Shown here in pieces: positions 35,101-37,227 of a stretch of 64,000 nucleotides of DNA. Source of the stretch: Arcicella sp034519515 (GTDB taxonomy: Bacteria; Bacteroidota; Bacteroidia; Cytophagales; Spirosomataceae); contig JAXHOK010000051.1 in the NCBI GenBank assembly GCA_034519515.1, forward strand, positions 1 to 64,000. Direction: 5' to 3'. Both the position numbers and the translations under genes were made by a program. The notes below the pieces were generated by a model, which was not told where the DNA came from, ran no database searches, and saw only the letters and a program-made list of their open reading frames with translations. Positions within the stretch are counted from its first letter, which is position 1; each line of letters starts with the position of its first letter.

Positions 35101-37033
35101 CAGTTCCCGCTGGCGACTGACTCACCACCGACCAAACGCCCTGTTGTCTCCGCAAAGGCGAATTAGCGTTTAACTGGATTGAGGTATTTACACATCTTTC
35201 AGGTTGGTCTGCCCCTGCATCTGCGGTGGGTGGCACACGCACAATTACTAAAACATTATCAGAAGTTTTCGGGCAGTTTGGTCCATTATCAATCGTCCAC
35301 CTGAACGTATAATCTCCTGATAATAAATTAGATATACCCGAGGCATTATTGAATTTATCCGAAAAAGTTGCCAAAGAAGGTCCCGAAACTTGCGACCATG
35401 AACCTCTGCCAACGGCAGGTGTATTTCCTGCCAAAGTTGTTCCCATAACTCCACAAGCTAACACTTGGTCTGTACCAGCATTTGAACCCGAAGGAGAAGT
35501 AGAAACCGTAATTTTAATATCATCTGTTGCGGTCTGACAAGTTGAACTTGGTGGTGAATTACGAGTAAATCTTACGATATAATCACCCGCAACGCTCAAT
35601 CCCGAAATCACTCGTGGACTATTGGAAGCATTTACTGCCGCCCCCATCACACCCGTAGGTCCCGAAATGATTTGATATTGCGTAAAAAGTCCTCCTGCTT
35701 GGGTATATGGAATAGATGCAGTAGTGGAATTACAAGCCAAAATTTGGTCTGCACCAACATTGATGGAAGGCGTAGTTTGGTTATAAACCTGAACGGTATT
35801 AGTAGTCGAACAGCCCGTTGCGGCATTGGCTATAGTATATCTAAATTGATAATAAGCCCCTGATACTAAACCCGTTACGGTAGTTGTGGGCGATGTTGGA
35901 GAAGCAACCGTGGGATTTGGATTTCCACTGGTATTAAGAATTGTCCACTGCACGGTTTCACCCGCAAATGAAGGATTTGTTCCATTTAAAACTACGGATG
36001 TTCTGCCATCGCAAAAAGTAATATCGGGCATGGCAGCCGCTGACGTAATGGATTGCGAGGGAGCTGGCACAACAATCGTAACCTCATCTGAACCCGTGGC
36101 ACATGGACCTGCGGCGGTTAATCGGAAAACGTAAGTTCCTTGACGAAGATTACAAACCTGTGGATTACGAATAGTAGCGTTATTGAACGTAGCAATAGTT
36201 GGTCCGCTCACCTGCGACCAAGTGGTGGTTTGTCCACCCGTTCCGTTTCCCTCAAATGTACCGTTTAAATTGGCACAAGTCGATACTGAATAACAGGCAA
36301 TATTGGAAGCAATATTTTGGTCAGGTCCAGCATTTACCGTTTGAACTCCCCCTCGATTGGTAATAATTAAATTATCAAAAGTTGAACATCCGTTAGGATT
36401 GGTAATCGTGTATCGTAAGGTTGAAGACCCCGCACTGGTTTGAGGCAACACAATTGAAGTGGTTGCTGCCGTGGGCGTTGAGATTGAAAGTCCTGCATTA
36501 TTTGAACCAATAATTTGCCATGATACTGTTTCACCCGCATTGATAGGGGTATTTCCTGTAACGCTAAATGTACCAGGACAATATGCCGCATCCGCTCCTG
36601 CATTGGCAATTGTAATAGGTCTGACCGTGATTCTGACTTCATCAAAAACGGGTTCTTCGTCTTCACAAAGAGCCGTTAATCGAAAGGTATATATCTGATT
36701 GGGCGTTGCTCCCGTGATAAACGGATTTACAATATTCGGATTTGAAATCAATACCGAAGGACCGCCCACCTGCGTCCACGTGATGGGAGGCACATAACCA
36801 GCCACCGCCGAAGAGACCGTTCCCGCCAATTGAATGGGCTGGTTGGCACAGTAAGATGCATCAACGTTGGCATTGACGGTACAGTTTTGAGCCTGAACAA
36901 AAGTGGGAAAGGCAAACAGAAAAAAAGCAAAAAGCCGAACAGCAAGGACTTTGCGAGAAGACTTTGCGGTATTGATGAAATGACAAAAAAAACAAAATAT
37001 TCCTTTTGCTAGGTTGGTAGCTACTTGAATCAT
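4853..37033 (-). CDS. Giant T9SS-exported surface protein, 10,726 aa, about 63 DUF11 modules
   Basis: A single uninterrupted frame of 32 kb, about half the window. Residues 1-49 form a long signal peptide: a charged KSSRK, then a hydrophobic stretch ending FVQAQ. Residues 50 to about 1,530 hold 16 PKD/Ig-like modules with the pattern NAGxDQxxC...W-x-x-VSGP...YxFRWTIxNGxC. One SprB-like segment follows. Three longer modules starting GIAKS, GVAKA and GSSKT run to about 2,075. About 63 DUF11 modules (ADLSLTKTVS-x-x-PNVGDxVTYTI) average 129 residues and reach about 10,230. Three Cys-containing Ig modules and one more DUF11-like module follow. The C-terminus (FIPEGFSPNGDGINDLF, IYNRWG, DGTYFYMVRL, TLMR) is the CHU_C/gliding-motility sorting domain. 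Expected role: an exported adhesin or fibre. No enzymatic domain was seen. Half-mast shadow frames on the plus strand are not genes. Confidence 0.93.
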   Translation of the reverse strand: MIQVATNLAKGIFCFFCHFINTAKSSRKVLAVRLFAFFLFAFPTFVQAQNCTVNANVDASYCANQPIQLAGTVSSAVAGYVPPITWTQVGGPSVLISNPNIVNPFITGATPNQIYTFRLTALCEDEEPVFDEVRITVRPITIANAGADAAYCPGTFSVTGNTPINAGETVSWQIIGSNNAGLSISTPTAATTSIVLPQTSAGSSTLRYTITNPNGCSTFDNLIITNRGGVQTVNAGPDQNIASNIACYSVSTCANLNGTFEGNGTGGQTTTWSQVSGPTIATFNNATIRNPQVCNLRQGTYVFRLTAAGPCATGSDEVTIVVPAPSQSITSAAAMPDITFCDGRTSVVLNGTNPSFAGETVQWTILNTSGNPNPTVASPTSPTTTVTGLVSGAYYQFRYTIANAATGCSTTNTVQVYNQTTPSINVGADQILACNSTTASIPYTQAGGLFTQYQIISGPTGVMGAAVNASNSPRVISGLSVAGDYIVRFTRNSPPSSTCQTATDDIKITVSTSPSGSNAGTDQVLACGVMGTTLAGNTPAVGRGSWSQVSGPSLATFSDKFNNASGISNLLSGDYTFRWTIDNGPNCPKTSDNVLVIVRVPPTADAGADQPERCVNTSIQLNANSPLRRQQGVWSVVSQSPAGTAPTFTNINNPKAKLQNLTQNTSYTLRWAMNSTPQSGTGGCLTATDVVVITTGVSPGPGDANAGADLCVATGSTTATLGATAPPSPNTGTWTNVSRPAGSAVPSFSPNAAQANAQATGLQAGVYKFLWTITDGTCTSSDTVQVTVNSNVPTATAGVTQAICGTSTTLNGNNAGSGVGTWTQVSGPSQANIVSPNLFNTAINSLVSGDYVFRWTIVNGTCGTPTFANVTVRVSDPISTANIAASSVQVCPNNSSVNLVADAVNATSQGAWSVVGNAPSAVSFSSNTNPNTTVSGLKQGNYKFRWTVSGGANCAITTDDVDVFVQESSNAGTTQNVCLSNSTLLTGNGPSGTWARVSGPNTPIITPTASPSNAANVSGLTTGQYVFSYRIIKNPNATTCPNPTASNVTVNVSAAGSTPYAGLDKQFCEGTALALNSGNVTPSPVPVGQTGLWTILSQPTGSSNATLSNATSPSATLNIGSTSKYGLYLLKWTITNGNCVIGDEVRIENFQTPTVSNAGVDKTVCPPTVKMTGNVPTVGMGMWTLVSKTPTTLPTPTIQNPQVATTDITGIDASGSYVFRWTISNGPCAVSFDDVTVNVPDPAPTPSNAGTDQIICNGTATNIFGNTPTVGTGMWSKTPDSPFSVFSPAAGTTPATTALSLTSGTYKYIWTITSGACISRDTVFVRNLAVPSTANAGVDQIVCQFTPTNLNATIPTAGTGTWTQISKPAANPNVTFISPNSPTSQVVGTDLGQYTFRWTVSTGVNSPNDCQTSFDDVIVNIVAAPTPAVAGASQVICEGSTLTLNGNTPAVGTGTWSKVAGPSSSPEVITNVNSPTTTVTGLLAGTYRYRWTIGASGNCTSFDEMTVTVRPKPTLSSATPTCVGGAGTGIITVTGATNPTGGTLNYALNSGAFQASNTFNNVANGAYTIIIRDVTTGCVNATSVNVNCNDNPVIGIAKSTTNATLVTNGVYDVPYTITVKNLGNVALSNVQVTDNLNNTFPSPATYSIVSNSATSPLTSNSLFNGNTNQNLLISTSSTLPIGATQTITFTVRVNLNGSTQTLFNNSATAGATNPSGSVSSPADVSNNGGTGAIDPNTNGNPRDFGEDAPTPVTIVNGNIGVAKAAGTPTRISAGVYDVPYTVTVKNIGNVTLTGVQITDDLTTAFSSPTTYTISQSPQTLAPLLAESAFNGGTEQRLLVASSANSSTLTPGQSRTIIFTVRVTMNGSTQSIFNNQVSARGTNPTGQVVTDLSNNGVEAAIDPNSNGFAGDNGENTPTPVTIANPVIGSSKTTINAIALQPDGSYNVTYQVVAKNFGNVQLQNVQIVEDLSTVFPSPIIYSVISKTGNADLNTGFLGTPSAANLLTGNGTLNINQSNSYQFTVNIKLNGYTGSNTFLNNVTASATGSSGGSTSDVSNNGNDPTPAGSTPTPVTIQNQADLSLVKTVSKAAPNVGENITYTITVNNAGPNSATNVEVKDVLPAGLQFVSSASLTNVAGTLTATIPSIAVNGSSSVTFVAKVLSVGITTNAAEVSKADQPDLDSPHGNGTANSEDDRGSVDINAQQADLSLTKTVSTTNPNVGSSVTYSITVTNAGPSTATNVQVKDVLPVGLTFVSSSNFINTSGTLLSNNIASIAPNTSTTLTFVAQVTQSGAILNKAEISKSDQFDPDSQPNTGTEDGQDDTGGVLIGGQQADLSLQKSVSNTTGTPAEPNVGDVVTYTITVSNAGPSVATDVYIQDILPSGLKFVSSADFQDNSGTLININPLTIAVGTPQTLTFQAQVYPPDNKDGSLTINNKAEIIKVAQFDPDSQPDTGTEDGQDDTDDAPLTIQTADLSLTKTANPLSVNVGDNVTYSITVSNAGLNTATNVEVQDLLPTGLQFVSSSDFTSSGQTLTASNLTVASGTSQTLTYIAKVMVSGALKNAAQITKSDQYDPDSQPNSGTTDGQDDTDNVTVAGKLADLSIVKTVSQAVVNPNDIVTYTITVSNAGPDAVTLGSISDALPAGLQFISSSSLINNGGTITGSFQNLQPNTNTTFTYQAKVIGTGNITNKSQISSSDVPDPDSTPNNGTDNGEDDTENETIRVRQADLELTKTVSKTNPNVGENITYTITVQNEGTDNATNVKVKDILPEGLTFVSSANFVNTSGTLISNNIPSITSGGQVVLTFVATVTQVGSILNRAEVSASDQFDPDSQPNSGVNDGQDDTGGVLIGGQQADLSLTKAVSNTAPNVGDNITYSITVTNAGPSTATGVEVRDVLPAGLQFVSSSNFTNSSGTLTNNGLLTIPVGGSQVLTFVAKVTGNQDINNSAEISKADQFDPDSQPNTGTADGQDDTGNVIITPKISDLSLTKTVSNTTPNVNSTITYTINVTNAGPDIATNVEVKDVLPAGLQFVSSSDLTNASGTLTGTVGAIAVGATKSLTFVARVTQTGAILNKAEVSKSDQFDPDSQPNTGTNDGHDDTGGVLIGGQQADLSLTKAVSNTMPNVGDNVTYMIVVTNAGPSTATNVEVKDVLPVGLQFVSSADFTNLSGTLSGQIASLPVGSKTLTFVAKVTGNQLISNKAEISKSDQFDPDSQPNTGTEDGQDDTENVSLTPKTADLSLTKTVSKTNPNVGENIIYTISVKNDGPDAATNVQVKDVLPAGLQFVSSTDFTNTSGILFSNNIPTIAANSIINLTFTAKVTQAGAILNKAEISKSDVYDIDSQPNTGTEDGQDDTGGVLIGGQQADLSLTKVVSNVTPNVGETITYTITINNAGPSIATGVEVKDVLPFGLDFIGSTDFTNASGTLTASNLTVAVGTPKILTFTVVVRTAQSVVNKAEISKSDQFDPDSQVDTGTEDGQDDTDNALITPQVADLSIKKLATPLSANVGDNITYTIQVSNAGPSTATNVEVKDILPTGLTLVNAGNFTNNAGTLTATIPSLAAGVTQNLTFVTQLTQAGNIINAAEITKSDQFDSDSEVNNGTANNEDDTDKITVGGVLADLSLLKTVDKQVVNPNENVEFTITVLNAGPNAVTSASVRDVLPAGLQFVSSSTLSNTNGTLTGQISNLGVGQTQVFKVIAKVTGTGKITNNAEIASSSVPDPDSSPNNGILNGEDDTDSTSVRVRVADLSLQKFVSNSNANVGDEVEFTLLVNNSGTDAATNVQVKDILPAGLTFVSSSDFINTSGVLLSNNIATIPVNGSTSLKFKAIITASGIITNKAEISKSDQFDPDSQVNTGTEDAQDDVGAVSLNGQQADLSLTKAVSNANPNVGDNVTYTITVNNAGPSTATNVEVQDILPAGLQFVSSSDFTNTNGTLTGAISSLAVGTPKVLTFIAKVTGNQLITNKAEISKSDQFDPDSQVGSGTEDGQDDTGAASLTPQSADLSLLKTVSKTNPTVGEIITYTIGVTNAGINIATGVAVKDSLPTGLQFVSSTDFTNLNGILTASNLVIPIGGTKTLNFQARVTQAGAILNKAEVSKSDQFDPDSQPNTGTEDGQDDTGGVLIGGQQADLSLAKTVNNTSPNVGDNIIYTITVNNAGPSTATNVEVKDVLPAGLQFVSSSDFQLSGSTLTSQILSLPIGNKVLTFTAKVTGNQSIVNKAEISKSDQFDPNSQPNTGTEDGQDDTDSVSVKPQIADLSLDKSVSKVNPNVGETITYTIKVKNAGVNNATNVQVKDVLPAGLQFVSSSDFTNTSGLLLSNNIANVTAGGEVSLTFQARVTQSGAILNKAEISKSDQYDPDSQVNTGTEDGQDDTGGVLIGGQQADLSLTKAVSNANPNVGDNVTYTITVNNAGPSTATNVEVQDILPAGLQFVSSSDFTNTNGTLTGAISSLAVGTPKVLTFIAKVTGNQLITNKAEISKSDQFDPDSQVGSGTEDGQDDTGAASLTPQSADLSLLKTVSKTNPTVGEIITYTIGVTNAGINIATGVAVKDSLPTGLQFVSSTDFTNLNGILTASNLVIPIGGTKTLNFQARVTQAGAILNKAEVSKSDQFDPDSQPNTGTEDGQDDTGGVLIGGQQADLSLAKTVNNTSPNVGDNIIYTITVNNAGPSTATNVEVKDVLPAGLQFVSSSDFQLSGSTLTSQILSLPIGNKVLTFTAKVTGNQSIVNKAEISKSDQFDPNSQPNTGTEDGQDDTDSVSVKPQIADLSLDKSVSKVNPNVGETITYTIKVKNAGVNNATNVQVIDVLPVGLSFVSSTDFTQSTGGNILTSNNIASVTSGGEVALTFLAKPLTSGLITNQAEITKSDQYDTDSQVNNGVNNNEDDTDGVTIGGQQADLSLTKTVDNPLPNVGDVVTYSITVLNAGPSVGTGVEVRDILPAGLQFVSSVDFVKSGDTLITSAPLTLSIGTPRILTFKAKVLTPTGANYTIINKAEISKTDQVDADSQPNTGTEDGQDDTDNAILTIQQSDLRLQKTVSKINPTVGESVTYTISVTNEGPNAASNVEVKDVLPTGLDFVSTGTPGGNNLTNNNGTLTGTIINIPVGVTRSVTFVAKVTQAGAILNKAEVSKSDQFDPDSQPNTGTEDGQDDTGGVLIGGQQSDLSLTKTVDNARPNVGDNVTYTISVNNNGPSDATNVEVRDVLPAGLQFISSSDFTSQGSILLAEIPTLSNGAKKVLTFVVKVIGYQTIVNKAEVSKADQFDPNSQPNTGTEDGQNDTDSTVVKPQVADLSLTKTVSNQQPNVGDEITYTITVKNVGTDPATNVQVRDVLPAGLTFINSLDFTSASGGILTSTNIAQIAVNSEVTLTFQAKVTASGSITNKAQIIKSDQFDPDSQPNNGTDNNEDDTDAVTIGGQQADLSLQKSIDNVAGTPAAGTPAAPNVGDIVTYSITVNNAGPSIATGVEVKDILPTGLQFVSSTDFVANGDTLKAQLGTVQIGTPKVVSFKAKVLTPINNQYSINNKAEISKADQQDPDSQVNTGTADGQDDTDDALLTIQTADLKLLKTVSNPSPIVGSNVIYSITVTNEGTSPATNVEITDVLPVGLQFVSSLNFVENPAGTLKTTIANLASGTNRTITFVAKVTQAGAIINAAEITKSDQFDPDSQPNTGTTDGQDDNDNVTIGGQQADLSLKKLVSNTSPNVGENVTYTIEVTNSGPSTATNVEVKDILPTGLQFVSSSDFIAQGNILTAQIPNIANGDKKSLTFVARILPQTANNTSYTNKAEISKSDQFDPDSNPDSGTADGQDDTDSVSVKPRSADLSLTKTVSKANPQVGETITYTIKIKNNGLDDATNVQVKDILPDGLTFVNSGTPAAPNFTQTSVNVLTSNNIPLIANGQEVALTFTAKVTKAGDILNKAEITKSDQADPNSTPNNGTENNENDTDGVLINAQQADLSLEKLVSNLKPNVGEVITYTVKVFNAGPNKATNVQVKDILPTGLDFVASADFTNLNDTLTSKNIDSIAVGNSISWTFQAKVVQAGAIENRAEVLKSDQYDADSQPNTGTKDGQDDQNGITIQTQQADLSLQKTVSAGFYNVGDIITYNIKINNAGNDLATNIEVTDILPAGLSFISSNSFVNNAGTLKANITGLAIGTDIVLSYQAKITQSGTIDNKAQITKADQFDPDSSPNNGTENGEDDTDNEIISTQPAADLSLTKAVSNRLPNVNDQITYTITVKNAGPDTARNVQVKDVLPTGLSYVSSLNFSQNLTTLTSNNIQKIAPNDSVKLTFVTRVLTNGAIINKAEISKSDTFDPDSQPNTGTEDGQDDTGGVIIGGQQADLSLEKLVSKVNPNVGETVTYSITVRNAGPDVATGVQVQDILPAGIEFLNSTDFTKSGDTLRNTNSLTVQVGTPRVLTFVARIAQSVSITNKAEISKADQFDPDSQPNTGTEDGQDDTDDAIVTPQVADLSIKKSVDNATSFTANGAATFNIADILTYRLKVTNTGPNTATNVEIKDILPNGLTFVSSSDLTNNVGILTGTIANLSVGSTKEFVYVARIAQSVTVTNKAEITKSDQFDLDSSPNNGTQNGEDDTDSLAVYGRSADLSITKVASDSVFNVGDVITYTIKVKNNGTDAQSNVTVKDILPAGVEFVSKRQNFVNQGNTLMSQVQNLAVGAEQILTYKAKVTVFSNTLKNVVQLINPQIPDLVTTNDKDSATVRIRSADLSLIKTVDNPSANINDVVTFTLTVNNAGADIATNVQVKDILPAGLEFVSGSDFTLSGGNILLSKNLPIVVKGTPEVLTFKARITQIGRITNKAEIVKADTYDPDSQPNTGTEDGQDDVGAVTISGSQADLSLKKIVSNTRPNVGDIVTYTLQINNAGPSVATNVSVRDILPNGLIYVSSSDLVKSNDTLSINIPNIAVNQTVSLTYVARVSNPVSITNKAQITSSDQFDPDSKPNSGTEDGQDDTDKATLTPQTADLSLDKTVNKPVVNVGDEVIYTITVNNAGPDLATNVQVKDVLPSGIIFVSSKDFVFNSDTLLASVGTVAVGGSKSVSFVARITETGEKINKAQISKSDQFDIDSQVNNGTQNGEDDTDSVRVVANQIDLSLKKTVSNLRPNVGENITYTIAVSNAGPSTATNIEVKDYLPAGLEFVSSSDFIQQGTILTAQIPSIASGETKQLTIVARVSNPVQLTNKAEITKADQFDPDSSPNNGTENGEDDQDRVTIGSQTADLSLTKTVSNAEANVGDAVTFTLTVTNIGPDTATNVRVKDILPIGIELVSPIDFTDNSGALISNYITAIAPNGTAKLSFVARVTKAGAIVNKAEIISSDQFDPDSQPNTGTEDGQDDIGRVILNGQQADLSLQKQISNTSPNLGEIVTYTIKLSNAGPNVATDVQVKDVLPAGLQFVSSTSFANNNGTLTGNIDTVKVGQIVALTFTAKNIQAPTSNIEQRVTNKAEITKADQFDPDSSPNNGTENGEDDTDGVSFVTQAADLTIKKLVSAGPYNVGDNITYTIIVKNNGPSLATNIVLTDSLSNSLAFVSGVNFLNVNGKITAGIGSLAVGTTQTLTMIAKITKSGSIQNTGIIVKADQADPETKNNRDSVIISTQKAADLSLHKIVSNRTPSVGSNVTFTIYVKNSGPDAAQNVQVKDYMPVGLEFISSDSFSLLGDGNLQSRNIPTIANGDSVALAFVARVSNPVQLINKAEISKSDTYDPDSQPNTGTSDGQDDNGGVVLNGQQADLSLRKDVDNSNPNIGDVVTYTIKVTNAGPSVATNVEVQDILPNGLELVSVGDFDKVGNVLSSSFPTIAVKETKTLIFTAKVLSPTSSIGQQTSISNKAQITKADQYDPDSQPNSGTEDGQDDTDDAVINIQQADLSLKKTIDGAVSVTKGSLVTYRLTVSNAGPSTATNVEVKDVLPQGLELVNATDFTNTNGTLMATIPSLLGGTSRTLSFVAKITQAGNVMNAAEISKSDQFDPDSKVGNGTNNTEDDRSEVSTFGRSADLSLTKTVSDSVVTSLQTVTYTISVRNAGPDAVGEFTVKDYLPTGVEFISSKYFTNTAGTLSATIFNVKKDSTVKLTFSAKVKKTVLENVSSNNLLPVYFVNKAEITDSDTPDPDSQPNNGTGNEEDDTDHADIRVRVADLSLRKLVSNPSPQIGEAFEYKLVVMNNGPDFASNVQVRDILPDGLEFVSSNDFSNNNGVLLSKNIAKIDNGRADTLRFIAKIQTSNNEPRTTITNRAEISKSDQLDPDSEPNNGLQNGEDDEASVIVGGQSADLSLQKDVDNPTPNIGDIVTYIIKVKNSGVSAATNVQVQDYLPRGLQFVANSDWTMSNDSTLVSKIIPQILPNTTVTLIVKNRVTALSMARGSSVKNFAEIIKSDQYDPDSQPNTGYGDGQDDTDEGEIKIQYSDLSLTKTVSNRKPKVGEEIDYTITVTNDGVSNATNVEVQDILPKGLQYVSGGGWIKSGDTLRNMLPLINAGTSRSVTFTVKILTPGGIINKAEITKADQFDPDSEHGNGTGKGEDDEAGVLVNGEQADLSLVKTVSDARPNVGDTITYSISVHNAGSDAATNVEVKDKLPKEIEFIESDDFDNLGSTLFGTINKIGADSTKILIFKARVTGSATFTNYAEISKSDQYDPDSQPNTGTKDGQDDTDNVTVKPRMADLSLQKLADRKTTNIGTNVTFKLVVKNAGPDSATNVVVKDALPSGLEFINSNDFTMSNDVILASKAITVAPNTADTLYFVARVTKEGMILNKAEIIKSDVFDLNSKPNSGTEDGEDDNARVIIGGEQADLSLVKTVADQFVNVGKTTTFTIKINNLGPSVATNVQVKDYLPKGLVFVSGLDFLKVTDSVYVSRNIAQIAVNQTVTLNMVAMVTKGFYGKSNPNNTLTNRAEITKSDQFDTDSQPNTGTEDSQDDQSRATITVPTADLSLKKTVSNATATIGSEVTYAITVTNDGNDNATNVEVKDYLPKGLSIVKLNDFTISKTNDTLSLKISRLNAGDSKSFVYTAKILPTADTRQPLANKAEISKADQFDPDSEYGNGTGKGEDDEATATIGGESADLEIKKTVSNRTGTPTEPNVGENFTYTITVKNNGPNRATNVEVKDYLPEGLTFVNSKDFSVAGSILTAKIDSIKLGESKVLTLVTKLQNSLTQTSTVENRTSITKSDQFDPNLKNNKDSVSIGGTSVDLSLIKLVNKPNANLGEQVTYKLIVKNTGADTATNVVVRDVLSASLGFVASTDFTMTGSALISRKIVKIAPNKSDTLIFVAKVKSSGMIMNCAEIFKADQTDIDSQVGNGTDNGEDDEACAMLNGDQADLSLIKGVDGYATTPNVGDTITYVLEVRNAGPGIATNVQVSDVLPKGIQFISSNDLTKNTISNIEQLTSKIVDSIKVGSSVKLKFKVKITGVGGEEVVNTIINRAEITKADQFDPDSQPNTGTADGQDDAGYFAIMPQIADLSLKKNVSNRSPLKGQTVTYGMTVYNAGPAMATNVEVKDILPTGLTFVSSSDFKANGSTLIAKIPAIAAGTSQTVEFIARVTSNSAIINKAEINKADQFDPDSPHGNGTDNGEDDEASVMINGKQADLSLRKTVDNTKPNLGDELVYTLTVRNAGPDEATNVQVQDYLPEGLEFKESFDFVQQKGVLRNLLPIPIIAPNDSVSLTFVGVVTRFAQSCTLTNKAEIWKAAEFDPDSKVGNGILKIEDDMDSVSVCIQSADLSLKKKVDKYEVKPGETVNYTIIVKNAGSLTATNVKVQDILPTGLKFVESNDDIVNNKGKLTLSADSIKAGESNVWTFKVLVSNNKLPITNHAQIIEVDQFDPDSTPNNGTDNDEDDEASVTINAGKADLSIRKDVKPWNANVGQNVTYTITVSNSGTNTATNVHVRDILPEGLKFISSNDFEYNETSRALIGKFDSVKVGGKETLTFVAKILPKAGSRKPIANKVEISTADQFDPDSCPNSGIEDGEDDTDSVTVNGRGADLSLEKFVSNDTGTPAEPNVGEEVTFTLRVRNAGPEVARNTIVKDYLPVELALSEKIDFYNPSEGILSRTIPIIQPNTYVDLTFKAKVLKGGLITNKAEIFDTRQYDPDSQPNTGTEDGQDDVGVVTLIGQEADLSLNKIVNHTDVTVGDTLLYMVQVNNAGPSEATNVEVSDLLPDGLQLVESNNGILVGNLITFKAASIEKGGIAVFGYKVLVTKEGNLINKAQVSKSDQPDPDSTPNNGKFDGKEDDEASCVVRAKLPCDKTAPSIIASKTALNCSDKAILTALGCTSEVNWSDGQKGNTITISPTSDVTITAICVYSSACVSDVSKAVKITVTNPNAPVISTNKTQVCGGDSVTLSSTGCVGITVWSNGKMGNSITGKLVSTSSFTAVCRVGTCNSPRSNEVTIKTGIDKPLVICGKERLCVGESEVLKAIGCEAGKVTWSDGQVGQQILVKPTKTQYQFTAICELGTCKSEPSTPAYFIVTDCGKDSIKIVQKPMLALCKEARIPVLVTGKTYDITYDFRLVNVGNADFEQIQVLDNLDDVFTNNGAKILNIKDLKADSGIVINPRFDGRLNNQLLIDTQSSLLTGKVKSLQFTVSVDFTNTQFDTFYNSANAVAKAGKVVVQDLSNNGFDVNPDGNNDPTDDSKPTPIRVQSVQKPVDEPKEIFIPEGFSPNGDGINDLFIIDLQDKTLTINLQIYNRWGGLVYAQEDYQNNWDGTSNQGINPTGRTGLVDGTYFYMVRLSNGKEFVRSMTLMR
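7089..7101. repeat. Family II short palindrome (GCAGG-CGTT-CCTG)
   Basis: In frame in the giant just before a PNVGE strand; the coding strand reads TGTPAEPNVG. Confidence 0.6.
9837..9850. repeat. Family II short palindrome, variant
   Basis: GTAGGCGTTCCTGT at the same module position as the copy at 7089; the coding strand reads TGTPTEPNVG. Confidence 0.55.
13966..13987. repeat. In-frame palindrome, family I (copy 1)
   Basis: GCACGGG...CCCGTGC (7-bp arms) followed by TAC, inside a DUF11 module of the giant. The minus strand reads VARVSNPV just before NKAEIS. Confidence 0.75.
15493..15514. repeat. In-frame palindrome, family I (copy 2)
   Basis: Same arms as copy 1 with centre ATTGGAAA, at the same position in its DUF11 module. 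Confidence 0.75.
16256..16275. repeat. In-frame palindrome, family I (copy 3)
   Basis: CACGGGATTGGAAACCCGTG followed by CTAC, at the same module position; reads VARVSNPV on the coding strand. Confidence 0.75.
17384..17403. repeat. In-frame palindrome, family I (copy 4)
   Basis: CACGGATTGGGCAATCCGTG has perfect 8-bp arms and a GGGC loop; it is followed by CTAC and reads VARIAQSV on the coding strand. Confidence 0.8.
17792..17811. repeat. In-frame palindrome, family I (copy 5)
   Basis: Identical 20 bases to copy 4, in the next DUF11 module toward the N-terminus. Confidence 0.8.
19443..19455. repeat. Family II short palindrome at a second module position
   Basis: GCAGGCGTTCCTG; the coding strand reads SGTPAAPNFTQ, in the loop after the FVNS strand. 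Confidence 0.55.
20745..20773. repeat. Family II short palindrome, tandem double copy
   Basis: GCAGGCGTTCCTGC occurs twice with one base between copies; the coding strand reads GTPAAGTPAAPNVG, so the module's first loop is lengthened twice. Confidence 0.65.
21806..21819. repeat. Family II short palindrome, variant
   Basis: GCCAGGCGTTCCTG; the coding strand reads STGTPGGNNLT, in the same loop as the copy at 19443. Confidence 0.5.
22651..25432 (-). repeat. Near-identical 1.26-kb direct repeat with 1,524-bp offset
   Basis: Bases 22651-23908 match 24175-25432 with a handful of substitutions, and every position I aligned is offset by exactly 1,524 bp (508 codons, four DUF11 modules). The 266 bp between the copies and the bases just after the second copy are clearly less similar. 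The encoded residues are identical where I compared them, so the differences seen are silent. Confidence 0.85.
26684..26703. repeat. In-frame palindrome, family I (copy 6, compensatory changes)
   Basis: TACGGACTGGGCAGTCCGTA keeps perfect 8-bp arms. Relative to copies 4 and 5 it has paired changes on both arms; reads VVRTAQSV on the coding strand. Confidence 0.8.
29991..30003. repeat. Family II short palindrome
   Basis: GCAGGCGTTCCTG; the coding strand reads TGTPAEPNVG, at the same module position as the copy at 7089. Confidence 0.6.
32510..36890 (-). repeat. Sixteen PKD/Ig-like modules at the N-terminus of the giant
   Basis: Modules of about 75-100 residues each open with variants of NAGxDQxxC and carry a central GxWxxVSGP and a YxFRWTIxxGxC strand. 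The paired cysteines suggest one disulfide per module. Confidence 0.8.
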
Positions 37034-37227
37034 GGCGGTGATTTTCAGTTTGTTATGAAATTAAGGCATGGCGTTTGTTTATAAAAAACGTATCAGCTAT
37101 TTACCAACTTAGCTAAAACAATGCCAAAATCAATACTTTTCAATAAATGAGTGAGCGAATGATTGAATGATTGAATACTTTTGTGGTATTATATCGTAAA
37201 TCCAAAATCCGAATTCCTAAATCCACA

